Assembly: GCA_017621015.1 (NCBI GenBank)
Contig: JAGAUC010000092.1
Coordinates: forward strand, 1 to 8,436
Length of the DNA stretch: 8,436 nt
DNA from: Clostridia bacterium
GTDB taxonomy: Bacteria > Bacillota > Clostridia > Oscillospirales > CAG-272
Direction of reading: 5' to 3'
A program made the position numbers and the translations under genes. This document shows, piece after piece, positions 1-6,697 of the stretch (position 1 is the stretch's first letter; each line of letters opens with the position of its first letter). The notes under the pieces are model-generated. The model was not told the origin of the DNA. It saw nothing but the letters and a program-made list of their open reading frames with translations, and did no database searches.

Positions 1-138
1 AGGTAAAAGAAGGGTAGCCCTTGACCGTATGAAGCGGGATGCAGAATACCGACCGCAAGCGAGGTGCTTTTCGTCCCCACGGCAACTCCCCGTCCGCAGA
101 GCACTTTACGCCGATATTCTTACTCTTCGTAAAATTAC
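1..138 (-). ncRNA. Candidate structured RNA or long leader, leftward, truncated by window edge
   Basis: This is the leftward transcript predicted from the consensus promoter just upstream, with a start near base 138 and continuing past the left edge. No ATG occurs in it on the minus strand, so protein coding is unlikely in the visible part. Read as RNA, bases 120-110 can pair with bases 53-43 in an 11-bp helix with two G-U pairs. Inside it, bases 104-100 pair with 68-64 (GUGCU/AGCAC), and 93-90 pair with 82-79 (ACGG/CCGU, 7-base loop). Further on, 22-18 pair with 14-10 (AAGGG/CCCUU), followed by a short CUUUU run. Strings such as ACGGGGAGUUG and GCAUCCCGCU remind me of conserved clostridial structured RNAs (the raiA RNA, or the Alu domain of a large SRP RNA), but I cannot confirm either. 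A riboswitch leader for a gene further left is equally possible. Confidence 0.5.
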
Positions 139-144
139 AGTTCT

Positions 145-172
145 ATTATACACCTTTTTTGGGTTTTGTCAA
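145..172 (-). promoter_or_regulatory. Exact-consensus sigma-A promoter, leftward
   Basis: On the minus strand TTGACA (172-167) is followed by a 16-bp spacer and TATAAT (150-145); both hexamers match the consensus exactly. The predicted start is the G at about base 138. It lies just beyond the terminator of the ATPase gene and points left, so it drives something at the left edge, not a gene inside this window. Such a strong constitutive promoter fits an abundant RNA or a housekeeping gene. Confidence 0.75.
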
Positions 173-182
173 CCGTGTTTTG

Positions 183-225
183 AAAAGAAAAAGGAGGCGA
201 CGGGAATTTCCCGTCGCCATTTTTT
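183..225 (-). terminator. Rho-independent terminator of the repair operon, potentially bidirectional
   Basis: Bases 196-205 (GGCGACGGGA) pair perfectly with 209-218 (TCCCGTCGCC) around a 3-base loop. On the minus strand the stem is followed after three bases by TTTTTCTTTT (192-183), giving a classic terminator 6 bases beyond the TAA stop of the ATPase gene. The other side carries TTTTTT (220-225), so it could also stop plus-strand transcription. Confidence 0.88.
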
Positions 226-2575
226 AAGCGTCCAAATGTATGTGGTTGAACATGCCAAGCTCTTTCAGCATTTCGCCCTCGCGCTTGTGGCAGGTGAAGA
301 TGAGTGTCTGCGTGCCGCCCGCGCTGTACTCGGTCAGCATGCTCAGCATGGCGCGCGTACGCGCTACGTCCAGCTGGGTGAAGCTCTCGTCAAACAAGAG
401 CGGCGGCATATTGTCGCGGCATACCATTTCCGCAAGAGCCAGGCGCAGGGAAAGGTAGGCGGCGTCGCGCGTGCCCTTACTGAGCGCCTCGATGCTTCGC
501 GTGGTGTGGTCGGTCATAACGGTGATCTTCATATCCCCCGAAATGCCAAGATCGCGGTATTTTCCGCCCGTCGTACCGCTCATCAGCTCACCTGCGCGGA
601 GGCGGAGCGTCGGCGTGACGCTTCGGCGCAGGTTCTCGGAGGCAATGCCAAGCGTTTCGTGTGCCATCCGAATGGCATCGTATTTCAGGCGGTGGGTCTC
701 GAGCTCGCCGACGGTCTCATCAAGCTTTGCGCTCACGCGCGCCGGATTTTCCGCGGTCGAGGTAAGTGCAATCAGCTCCTTTTCCAGGGCGATCTTTTTT
801 TGTTCATTGAGCGTGTGCTGAGTTTTGCTGTAATCGTGAGCAAAGCGGATCTTTTCGATATCCAACGAGGCCAGAATGACGCTCGGCTTCTGTCTGCCGA
901 CTGAGGCGGAGAGCGCGCCCTCACTTACGTCCTTCAAGGTTTCCTTCAGTTCCTCGATCAAAGCGTGAAGCGAATTCATCTTGCCCTCGATGCTCTCGCG
1001 CTCGTTGCAAACGGCAAAGAATGTGTCATACGTGCTTTTCAGGCATTCCAAGGTAGCCTCGGGCGTGGCTGTTTCACAGGAAACGCCGACCGAAGAGAGC
1101 ATACGGGCGGTATTTGCCAGCAAGCCCTCGAGCGCCCTTGACGCTTGCTCGCTTTCACTTTTTGCACGGGCAAGCGTAGCATCATATACCGCGCAAAGCT
1201 CGTGGTTTTTTCGGCAGGTCTCGATATGTGCCTCAAACGAGGTGCCGGTAGGCTTGCCGGGGAGTCCGATCTTGGTGACAAGGGCGATGCGCTTTTTTCT
1301 TGCCTTGGCTGCGGCTGAGAAGGAAAGAATGCCAAACAGCGTAAAGAGGGCACCCGCACCGAGCAGACCGTAAAGAAGAAAGGGCATATAGCCGTAGAAG
1401 GCGGCAAAAAGGTCGGTGAGGAGCGTGAGCGCACCCGCTGCAAAGCCAAGAACAGCGAGTACAAGCAGGATCACGGCACGCGTAATGGCGTTTTTACGCT
1501 TACGCGTGGCGCGCAGAAAGGCGGCGCACAGCGTTTGTTTTCCGCCCTCCTCGTCGGTTTTTTGGTAAAAGCGAGCAAGCTCGCGGTCACCGCAGGGCGC
1601 GTGCTCTGCCTGCGCGAGAGCGGTGAGCGAAAAGCGATGCTTTTGGATCGCCTCGGAAAGAGCCGAGGCAAAGCGGTCGATCACGCCGAGCGTTTCGCGG
1701 TCGGGAAGGGCACCTTGGTAACCCTTTTCGCGGCACAGCTTGTCCAGCGCCCGCTCCTGCTCCTCGTATTGTGCCTCATAGGAATGAAGCGTCTCAAAGC
1801 GTCTGAGCTTGCTTGCGGTTTCGTAAAGGCGAAGCTGCTCCTCGGCTTCCTCATATTGCTTTTTGGCCTTTTCGGAGACGGCCTTAAGGCGTTCCACCGT
1901 CGCCTCCTTGGCGATGATGTCCTGCGCGTTTTTCTTAGCGGTGTCCAGGCGATTTTCGAGAAGCGTTTTGGCGGTCTCCAACTCAAAGAGCTTGCCGCCC
2001 TTTCCGTTTTTGTGAAGTAGGGCACGGCGCAGATCGTCAAGCTTGGCCTGAACCTTTTGCGTGTCGATCTCCTCGTCGGCCGAAAACAGCAGATTTTCCA
2101 GCGAGGAATTGACCTCGTCCCCGTCAACGCTTGTGCATTCCAGCTGACGGATGCAGGTCGTAGCGGTAAACATTTCCGCCGTGATACCGAGAAAATGCTT
2201 GCCGGGGATCACGCCCTTAAGGATCTCAGCCCCGGTTTCCAGATCAAAAATGTGGCAGTCCTCGGCATAGGTCTCGCGACCGCTGTTACCTCGGAGATAT
2301 CCCTTTCGCTCAATGCGGTAACCCTTTCCGAGCGAGAGGATCTCCATCGATCCCTCGGCAACGCTGTTTTGCCAGCTGAGTCCTTTCTCGCGCTCGCTTA
2401 CGGTCTCGCCCGCCGCGCGACGCGGCATACCGTAAAGCACAAAGCGAATGAAGGAGAGTACCGTGCTCTTTCCCGATTCGTTGCCACCCTCAAGAAGGTT
2501 GATGCCGTCGGTAAAGACAAACTCTCGATCTAAAAGAGCGCCGTATTCCTTGATGTATAATTTGCGAATAAACAC
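224..2575 (-). CDS. SbcC/Rad50/YhaN-like AAA ATPase with central membrane hairpin
   Basis: An SMC-like P-loop ATPase of 783 residues, expected to pair with the neighbouring metallophosphoesterase in processing DNA ends or structures. The N-terminus has an FxxF/YG-type strand region and a Walker A motif, GNESGKST (residues 31-38). The C-terminus has an ABC signature LSKGTRD (698-704), Walker B PPLLFDE (724-730) with catalytic Glu730, a D-loop TQLD (733-736) and switch His763. Long charged, coiled-coil-prone stretches lie at about 195-285 and 460-650. Two hydrophobic segments of about 22-25 residues (365-387 and 397-421) sit in the middle, where Rad50/SbcC has its CxxC zinc hook; no CxxC is present. 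This layout recalls Bacillus YhaN and its relatives rather than SbcC. The start is GTG, preceded by AAAGGAG at 7 bases. It is shorter than SbcC (about 1000 residues). Family assignment is firm; the choice between the YhaN and SbcC subfamilies is inference. Confidence 0.9.
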   Translation of the reverse strand: MFIRKLYIKEYGALLDREFVFTDGINLLEGGNESGKSTVLSFIRFVLYGMPRRAAGETVSEREKGLSWQNSVAEGSMEILSLGKGYRIERKGYLRGNSGRETYAEDCHIFDLETGAEILKGVIPGKHFLGITAEMFTATTCIRQLECTSVDGDEVNSSLENLLFSADEEIDTQKVQAKLDDLRRALLHKNGKGGKLFELETAKTLLENRLDTAKKNAQDIIAKEATVERLKAVSEKAKKQYEEAEEQLRLYETASKLRRFETLHSYEAQYEEQERALDKLCREKGYQGALPDRETLGVIDRFASALSEAIQKHRFSLTALAQAEHAPCGDRELARFYQKTDEEGGKQTLCAAFLRATRKRKNAITRAVILLVLAVLGFAAGALTLLTDLFAAFYGYMPFLLYGLLGAGALFTLFGILSFSAAAKARKKRIALVTKIGLPGKPTGTSFEAHIETCRKNHELCAVYDATLARAKSESEQASRALEGLLANTARMLSSVGVSCETATPEATLECLKSTYDTFFAVCNERESIEGKMNSLHALIEELKETLKDVSEGALSASVGRQKPSVILASLDIEKIRFAHDYSKTQHTLNEQKKIALEKELIALTSTAENPARVSAKLDETVGELETHRLKYDAIRMAHETLGIASENLRRSVTPTLRLRAGELMSGTTGGKYRDLGISGDMKITVMTDHTTRSIEALSKGTRDAAYLSLRLALAEMVCRDNMPPLLFDESFTQLDVARTRAMLSMLTEYSAGGTQTLIFTCHKREGEMLKELGMFNHIHLDA

Positions 2576-2582
2576 AATGACG

Positions 2583-2589
2583 CTCCTTT
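2583..2589 (-). promoter_or_regulatory. Ribosome binding site deciding the GTG start of the ATPase gene
   Basis: AAAGGAG on the minus strand lies 7 bases before the GTG at 2575-2573 and begins one base after the TAA stop of the upstream nuclease gene. This supports GTG as the real start and shows coupled expression of the two genes. Confidence 0.8.
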
Positions 2590-2590
2590 C

Positions 2591-3700
2591 TTAAAATACG
2601 ATGGGCTTGCCCGAAAGAGCACAGAGCCCGATGCGAAGCGCCTCGGCGGCCACCTTGCGCTCTGCCTCGTCCATGGTTTGCATTTTCGCGACCAGCTCGC
2701 GGTAGTATTCCCCGCGAATGCTCAGATCGTGCTCAAGCTCCGCATAATCCAGAACCGGCGTGGTCTCGTCCCGGAGCTCCAGATGATAAAGCCCCTCGAT
2801 CGCACCGACAATGAAATCGGCCGACGGAACGTAATCGGGCGTAAGGGCACCCGTAAGAATGACGCGAAGCGCGGTGTCCTCTCCGTAGGCCTTCACGGCG
2901 ATGCGCTGACGGATGCGGTCGATGACCTCACTGTCCTTTTCAGCACCGGTGACATCCACGGTCTCCATCATATAACGGCGCTTGGCGATGCGCAGCCTTT
3001 CGGCAGACACGCGATCGCCGTCAACGGTGACCTCGATGACTGAGCCAAAATCCAGCTCATCGAAGCTTCTGCCCTCGGGGCAACCGCTGTAAGCGGTCAG
3101 CGTTTTTCCTAAGGTTTCAAGCGCGGGGGCGTTGTGAACGTGACCGAGCGCGGCATAATCAAAGCCCGAGGCGGCCAACTGCTTTTTGTCGATGGGCGCA
3201 TAGGGGGAGAGCGGAACGTCCAGCTCGGTGTGTGCACAAAGAATGTTGATCTTGGTCGGATCCAGCGAAACGCCGCTTGCAAGCGGAGCCTCCTCGTGGC
3301 GCTCGGAGGTAAAGGCGTAGCCATGGATGCAGACGTTGCTTTTGGGGAAGTAAAAGGAGGAAAGCTTTTCCGAGGTGAAGATCTTTACGTTTTCCGGAAA
3401 GCTTGTCGCATACAGCCCCCCCTCGGTGTAGGGGTCGTGGTTGCCGGGGGAAAGAATGACCGGACAGTCCAGCGTTGCCAGCATATCCGTGACGAATTTT
3501 AGGGTAGAGGAGGTGGTGAAGCCGCTGTCAAAAAGGTCACCGGCGATCAGCAGAAAGTCGGCGTGGCGGTTTTTGGCAAGACAAATGAGCGAGCGGAACA
3601 GCTCACGCTGCCCCTCGCGTCTGGCCTCACCTCCGATCGCACCGAGCCCCGAAAACGGGCTGTCAAGATGCAGATCGGCACAATGTATAAAACGGATCAT
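2591..3700 (-). CDS. SbcD/YhaO/Mre11-like metallophosphoesterase (DNA exonuclease subunit)
   Basis: A calcineurin-like phosphoesterase of 369 residues, the nuclease partner of the ATPase encoded just downstream. All family metal-binding motifs are present in order: CADLHLDSPF (residues 7-16, D9 and H11), GDLFD (54-58), GNHD (86-89), the His in CAHTEL (H157), and GHVHN (186-190, two His). The start MIRFIHCADLHLD is typical of the YhaO/SbcD group. The C-terminal 130 residues or so form a less conserved capping or partner-binding region, as in Mre11. The ATG is preceded by GAGGT at 5 bases. The 15-base gap to the ATPase gene, filled by that gene's ribosome binding site, indicates one operon. The likely role is DNA double-strand break or hairpin processing in the cytoplasm. 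Given the membrane segments of the partner, the complex may be membrane-attached. Confidence 0.92.
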   Translation of the reverse strand: MIRFIHCADLHLDSPFSGLGAIGGEARREGQRELFRSLICLAKNRHADFLLIAGDLFDSGFTTSSTLKFVTDMLATLDCPVILSPGNHDPYTEGGLYATSFPENVKIFTSEKLSSFYFPKSNVCIHGYAFTSERHEEAPLASGVSLDPTKINILCAHTELDVPLSPYAPIDKKQLAASGFDYAALGHVHNAPALETLGKTLTAYSGCPEGRSFDELDFGSVIEVTVDGDRVSAERLRIAKRRYMMETVDVTGAEKDSEVIDRIRQRIAVKAYGEDTALRVILTGALTPDYVPSADFIVGAIEGLYHLELRDETTPVLDYAELEHDLSIRGEYYRELVAKMQTMDEAERKVAAEALRIGLCALSGKPIVF

Positions 3701-3735
3701 AGTTTACCTCATATGTGATGAATGTTCTGAGATTC

Positions 3736-3764
3736 AGTATATCATAAAACCGAAATTTCTTCAA
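3736..3764 (-). promoter_or_regulatory. Probable promoter of the nuclease-ATPase operon
   Basis: On the minus strand TTGAAG (3764-3759) and TATACT (3741-3736) are separated by 17 bp, in the gap between the AraC gene and the nuclease gene. The predicted start near 3729 gives a leader of about 29 bases before the ATG. I see no strong terminator after the AraC gene, so read-through from it could add to expression. Confidence 0.6.
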
Positions 3765-3786
3765 GAGATTTCCCAAATTTGAGCAG

Positions 3787-4665
3787 TTATTTTTGCTTTG
3801 CTGTTCCTTCCAAAAACTGCCTTGGCGCGATCCCGCTCATCTTCTTGAAAAAGCTGGAAAAATGAGAGGGTGTGTGAAAGCCGAGCGAATACGCGATCTC
3901 GCTGATCGAGTTGTTTTTCTCAAGCAAAAGTCGCTTGGCGGTATCAAAGCGCAGGCGGTTGTAATAGGCAATGATGCTCTCGCCCGTCTCCTCCTTGAAA
4001 ACGGTTTTTAAGGTGGAGGGGGAATAGGAAAAGCGCGCGGCCAGCTCGGAAAGATGCACAGGCTTGTCCAGGTTTTCTTCAAGATAGGACTTGATGTCTG
4101 CCGAAAGCTTTTTGCGCTTTAGGTGCTGGGTATAGGAGTTGATACGGATGCGCACGTCGGTGCTTCGCGCAGAATAGAGTGAGAGCAGCAAAAGCTCAAT
4201 GCTGTTCTGAATAAACTGCAAATGAAGCGGTGCGGCATCCTCCTGCTCTGTCATCGAGCCGTCCTTAGCGATCTCCAGCGGTGATTTTGGGTGAAAATAC
4301 GCCTCGGCGTGCGAAACGATGTCACTAAGATACAGACGCTGTCTTTGGTTGACTGTGAGGATCTTATTCTCAAAAAAGCGCATAGCACCGTCCGAGCAAT
4401 GGAAACAGAAGATGATGGCGGTGGCGTCCGAGTGGTAGGGGTTCAGGTTGTGAAACTCAATGGGCTTGTGGCAGATCATTTCGCCACTTTTGATGATATA
4501 TTTTTTGTCCTCGGCCAACGCCGACATTTTGCCCGATTCCACAAAAACAAACTCCCAGCCCTCGTGCTTTTCGCCGTTGTACCGAAAGTCCTTTTGAAAG
4601 GTATAGCGAAAGACGCTGAAGACACCGAAAACGCGGATCTCCTTTTCGTCGTGTATGATATTCAT
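3787..4665 (-). CDS. AraC-family transcriptional regulator
   Basis: A 292-residue regulator, likely the local controller of the divergent sugar operon. The C-terminal 100 or so residues hold the paired helix-turn-helix domain: first HTH near 203-226 (VHLSELAARFSYSPSTLK), second near 252-276 (SISEIAYSLGFHTPSHFSSF), then the family's GIAPRQF ending. The N-terminal 100 residues have the pattern of a cupin-like ligand pocket (WEFVFVESGKM near 37-47, a GEMICHKPIEFH segment at 61-72), as in sugar-sensing AraC proteins. I chose the ATG at 4665 because AAGGAGA lies 5 bases before it. An in-frame start 40 residues further upstream would fall inside the promoter and encode an unconvincing segment. Its 5' leader is about 85 bases. 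Activation versus repression and the effector are not readable from sequence; an amino sugar or a pathway intermediate is a reasonable guess from context. Confidence 0.9.
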   Translation of the reverse strand: MNIIHDEKEIRVFGVFSVFRYTFQKDFRYNGEKHEGWEFVFVESGKMSALAEDKKYIIKSGEMICHKPIEFHNLNPYHSDATAIIFCFHCSDGAMRFFENKILTVNQRQRLYLSDIVSHAEAYFHPKSPLEIAKDGSMTEQEDAAPLHLQFIQNSIELLLLSLYSARSTDVRIRINSYTQHLKRKKLSADIKSYLEENLDKPVHLSELAARFSYSPSTLKTVFKEETGESIIAYYNRLRFDTAKRLLLEKNNSISEIAYSLGFHTPSHFSSFFKKMSGIAPRQFLEGTAKQK

Positions 4666-4670
4666 TGGCT

Positions 4671-4677
4671 TCTCCTT
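4671..4677 (-). promoter_or_regulatory. Ribosome binding site fixing the AraC start at 4665
   Basis: AAGGAGA on the minus strand ends 5 bases before the ATG. No comparable site precedes the longer in-frame possibility, so the 292-residue form is preferred. Confidence 0.75.
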
Positions 4678-4756
4678 GGAACGTTTGGTTTTAAGATAGG
4701 GGTCGACAAAACAAATGTGAAAAAATAATTGTCCGAATTTGAAAGTTGTTTGTCTT

Positions 4757-4785
4757 ATTATAACTTGAAAAAGAGGACTTGTCAA
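4757..4785 (-). promoter_or_regulatory. Exact-consensus promoter of the AraC gene
   Basis: On the minus strand TTGACA (4785-4780), a 17-bp spacer and TATAAT (4762-4757) match the sigma-A consensus at every position. The predicted start is near 4750. The element overlaps the opposing operon promoter almost completely, so polymerase bound for one direction should block the other. Confidence 0.8.
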
Positions 4786-4793
4786 GGTAAAAT
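4765..4793 (+). promoter_or_regulatory. Probable promoter of the four-gene sugar operon
   Basis: TTGAAA (4765-4770), a 17-bp spacer and TAAAAT (4788-4793) each match consensus at five of six positions. The predicted start near 4800 gives a leader of about 28 bases before the ATG at 4828. It is weaker than, and interleaved with, the opposing AraC promoter. This is the arrangement expected if an activator is needed to tip polymerase towards the operon. Confidence 0.6.
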
Positions 4794-4827
4794 ATAAGTA
4801 AAGATATTATTTTTGGAGGAAAACCCG

Positions 4828-5838
4828 ATGTTAAAGGTAGTGTTAGTGGGATTCGGCGGAATCGCACAGATCCACCGCTTTGTGTATTGGTACGTAGCGG
4901 AAAAGCTGGGAAAGCCGGTGGAGCTTGTGGCGGCATTTGACGTAAATCCCGCAAAGTTTACAGAAAAGACCACCATCAACATTCCTCTTGGAGAAATGAC
5001 CGAAGAAAAGCCCATTCATTTTTACACGGATCTGGACGAGATGTTAGACAAGGAAAAGCCGGATTTTGTGGATGTTTGTCTGCCGACCAAGTTCCACGCC
5101 TCAATGACCATCGATCTTCTGAATCGCGGCTATTCGGTGATTTGTGAAAAGCCGATGGCATTTGCCGATGCGGACTGCCGGGCTATGGTCGAGGCGGCAA
5201 ATAAAAACGGTAAAAAGTTGATGATCGGACAGTGTGTCCGCTTCGCGCCCGAGTACGAATACCTCCATGAGCTTGTCACAAGCGGCAAGTACGGAAGGGT
5301 GCTTGGCTCGGAGTTTTATCGTGTAAGCCCGCCCCCGTTCTGGAGCGCCAACGCCTGGCAGCTCAACGTCAAGGAATCGGGAGGCTGCCTGTTTGAGCTC
5401 AACATTCACGATGTGGACTACGTCCGTTGGCTGTTCGGTGACCCGAAGGAGATCAGCTGTACGCTTGAGAGTCGCGCATTTGAGCGGGATACGCTGAAGT
5501 GCCGTCTTGGTTATGACGATCATACTGCCGTTGTAAAGGGCGGCTGGCTGAAGCCCGAAGAGCCCTTCCGTTGTGGCTTTGAGGTTCGTATGGAAAAAGC
5601 GACGGTCCGCCTTCAGGACGGCAAGGTCACGCTTGCCCAGGAGGGTAAGGAGGAGATCGTCGTTCCGATCGAAAGCCGTGAGTACATCATTGGTGAGATC
5701 GCGTACTTTGTGGATATCCTGATGGGTGAAATCGAAAACACCAAGAATCCGCCCGAGGGCTCGGCCAAGACCATTGCGCTTCTTCATAAGCTTTTGGAGT
5801 GTGCCTTTGAGAATAAGACCGTGCGTCTGGAGGACTGA
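4828..5838 (+). CDS. Gfo/Idh/MocA family NAD(P)-dependent sugar oxidoreductase
   Basis: A 336-residue dehydrogenase that should oxidise or reduce a hydroxyl/keto carbon on a sugar, sugar acid or inositol. The N-terminus is a Rossmann fold with the dinucleotide loop GFGGIA (residues 8-13) and an acidic residue closing strand 2 (AAFDVN, 35-40). The signature CEKPM (106-110) supplies the catalytic Lys108. The C-terminal sheet domain contains the family's GG...H.xD motif at 185-204, with His194, Asp195 and Asp197; the residue four before the His is Glu190, where many relatives have Asp. Length is normal. The ATG at 4828 follows GGAGGA at 7 bases; an in-frame TTG at 4813 overlaps this ribosome binding site and is rejected. 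It is the first gene of the operon and is followed after one base by the isomerase gene. No signal peptide, so cytoplasmic. The exact substrate is unknown. Confidence 0.9.
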   Translation: MLKVVLVGFGGIAQIHRFVYWYVAEKLGKPVELVAAFDVNPAKFTEKTTINIPLGEMTEEKPIHFYTDLDEMLDKEKPDFVDVCLPTKFHASMTIDLLNRGYSVICEKPMAFADADCRAMVEAANKNGKKLMIGQCVRFAPEYEYLHELVTSGKYGRVLGSEFYRVSPPPFWSANAWQLNVKESGGCLFELNIHDVDYVRWLFGDPKEISCTLESRAFERDTLKCRLGYDDHTAVVKGGWLKPEEPFRCGFEVRMEKATVRLQDGKVTLAQEGKEEIVVPIESREYIIGEIAYFVDILMGEIENTKNPPEGSAKTIALLHKLLECAFENKTVRLED

Positions 5839-5839
5839 T

Positions 5840-6694
5840 ATGAAAAGCAGAGCTTGTATTTATACCTCACCGGTCAAGGGGCTCAAGACCTACCTCGATG
5901 TCATCGACGTGGCCGTGGAGTTTGGACTTGAAAATGTGGAGACCATCAACTCGTATGAGCTGCGTGAGCCCAACGTGGAGTTCGCCAAGCAAATGCGCGA
6001 ATATGCCGACAAAAAGGGCGTTCGCTTTCCCTGTGTTTCGGTAGGACTCAATCTTGTGGGCGAAAACGGCCCCGAGATGATCGAAAAAATGAAAAAGTAT
6101 GGCGATGTAGCCAAGGCGCTTGGCTCGCCGTATCTGCACCACACCATCGCTCTGGAGTGCCGCGATCCGAAGGTGATCGAGGAAAACCGCTCGCTGTTCT
6201 ATAAGCGCGGACTTGAGGCCGTGCGTACCGTTTTCGATTACGCTGCCGAGATCGGCATCCGTACCGTGTATGAGGATCAGGGATATCTGTTTAACGGCGT
6301 ACAGGGCTTCGGTCAGTTTCTCTCGGACGTGGACCGAGGCGTGGGAGTGGTTGCCGACTTCGGTAACATTCTGTTTGTTGACGAGGGCGTGGAGAGCTTT
6401 ATTCCCGCCTTTGCCGACCGCATCGTAAACGTTCACATCAAGGACTACATCGTAACGTCGCACGAGGGCGAGCGCGATCCGAAGGACTTTTACAGCTGGA
6501 AGGGAAATCTTTTGCAGGACTGCGCTTTCGGAAAGGGAAGCGTCAATATGGAAAAGGGCTTTGCCGAGCTCAAAAAGATCGGATATAAGGGCACATTCGC
6601 TATGGAATGTCCGCCCCTTGGCGAGGATCCCAGAGAGACCCTTCGCAGCAATATAGCACTCATTGATCACTATGTGAAGAAAATGGAGGAATAA
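5840..6694 (+). CDS. Sugar phosphate isomerase/epimerase-type TIM barrel (xylose isomerase-like fold)
   Basis: A 284-residue member of the AP-endonuclease-2/xylose-isomerase-like TIM barrel group, which includes sugar epimerases, isomerases, dehydratases and 3-keto-sugar processing enzymes. The four expected metal ligands are visible at barrel strand ends: Glu145 (VYEDQG), Asp173 (VADFGN), His199 (VHIKDY) and Glu256 (AMECPP). An LHH pair at 99-101 and the FGKGSVNM segment (230-237) are also typical. I start it at the ATG one base after the dehydrogenase stop because GGAGGA lies 5 bases before it; the open frame extends further upstream but has no such site. Pairing with a Gfo/Idh enzyme is common where a keto-sugar is made by one and rearranged or cleaved by the other. 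Substrate unknown; a phosphorylated substrate is not implied by the family name. Confidence 0.87.
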   Translation: MKSRACIYTSPVKGLKTYLDVIDVAVEFGLENVETINSYELREPNVEFAKQMREYADKKGVRFPCVSVGLNLVGENGPEMIEKMKKYGDVAKALGSPYLHHTIALECRDPKVIEENRSLFYKRGLEAVRTVFDYAAEIGIRTVYEDQGYLFNGVQGFGQFLSDVDRGVGVVADFGNILFVDEGVESFIPAFADRIVNVHIKDYIVTSHEGERDPKDFYSWKGNLLQDCAFGKGSVNMEKGFAELKKIGYKGTFAMECPPLGEDPRETLRSNIALIDHYVKKMEE

Positions 6695-6697
6695 AAA

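Noticed and set aside
29..904. A 291-codon open frame on the plus strand running across the terminator into the ATPase gene
   Set aside because: It crosses the hairpin terminator and lies antisense to the conserved C-terminal ATPase motifs. No family resemblance or ribosome binding site supports it.
3729..3786. Possible terminator after the AraC gene
   Set aside because: Only a weak A/T-rich pairing (GAAAT with ATTTC) with a long loop is present and no proper T-run follows a GC-rich stem.
4705..4754. Imperfect inverted repeat GACAAAACAA (4705-4714) / TTGTTTGTC (4746-4754) in the AraC leader region
   Set aside because: The arms differ by a one-base bulge, are AT-rich, and lie 31 bases apart. 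This is too weak to claim as an operator or RNA structure without comparison to relatives.
4666..4785. Upstream in-frame extension of the AraC gene by 40 residues
   Set aside because: It would start inside the consensus promoter and before the predicted transcript start. The downstream ATG at 4665 has a good ribosome binding site and a normal family length.
4813..4827. TTG at 4813 as the start of the Gfo/Idh gene
   Set aside because: It overlaps the GGAGGA that serves the ATG at 4828. The protein from the ATG begins directly with the Rossmann strand, as is normal.
5726..5839. Upstream in-frame extension of the isomerase gene by 38 residues inside the dehydrogenase gene
   Set aside because: The extension is basic and unlike the family N-terminus, overlaps the dehydrogenase C-terminus in another frame, and lacks the ribosome binding site that the ATG at 5840 has.
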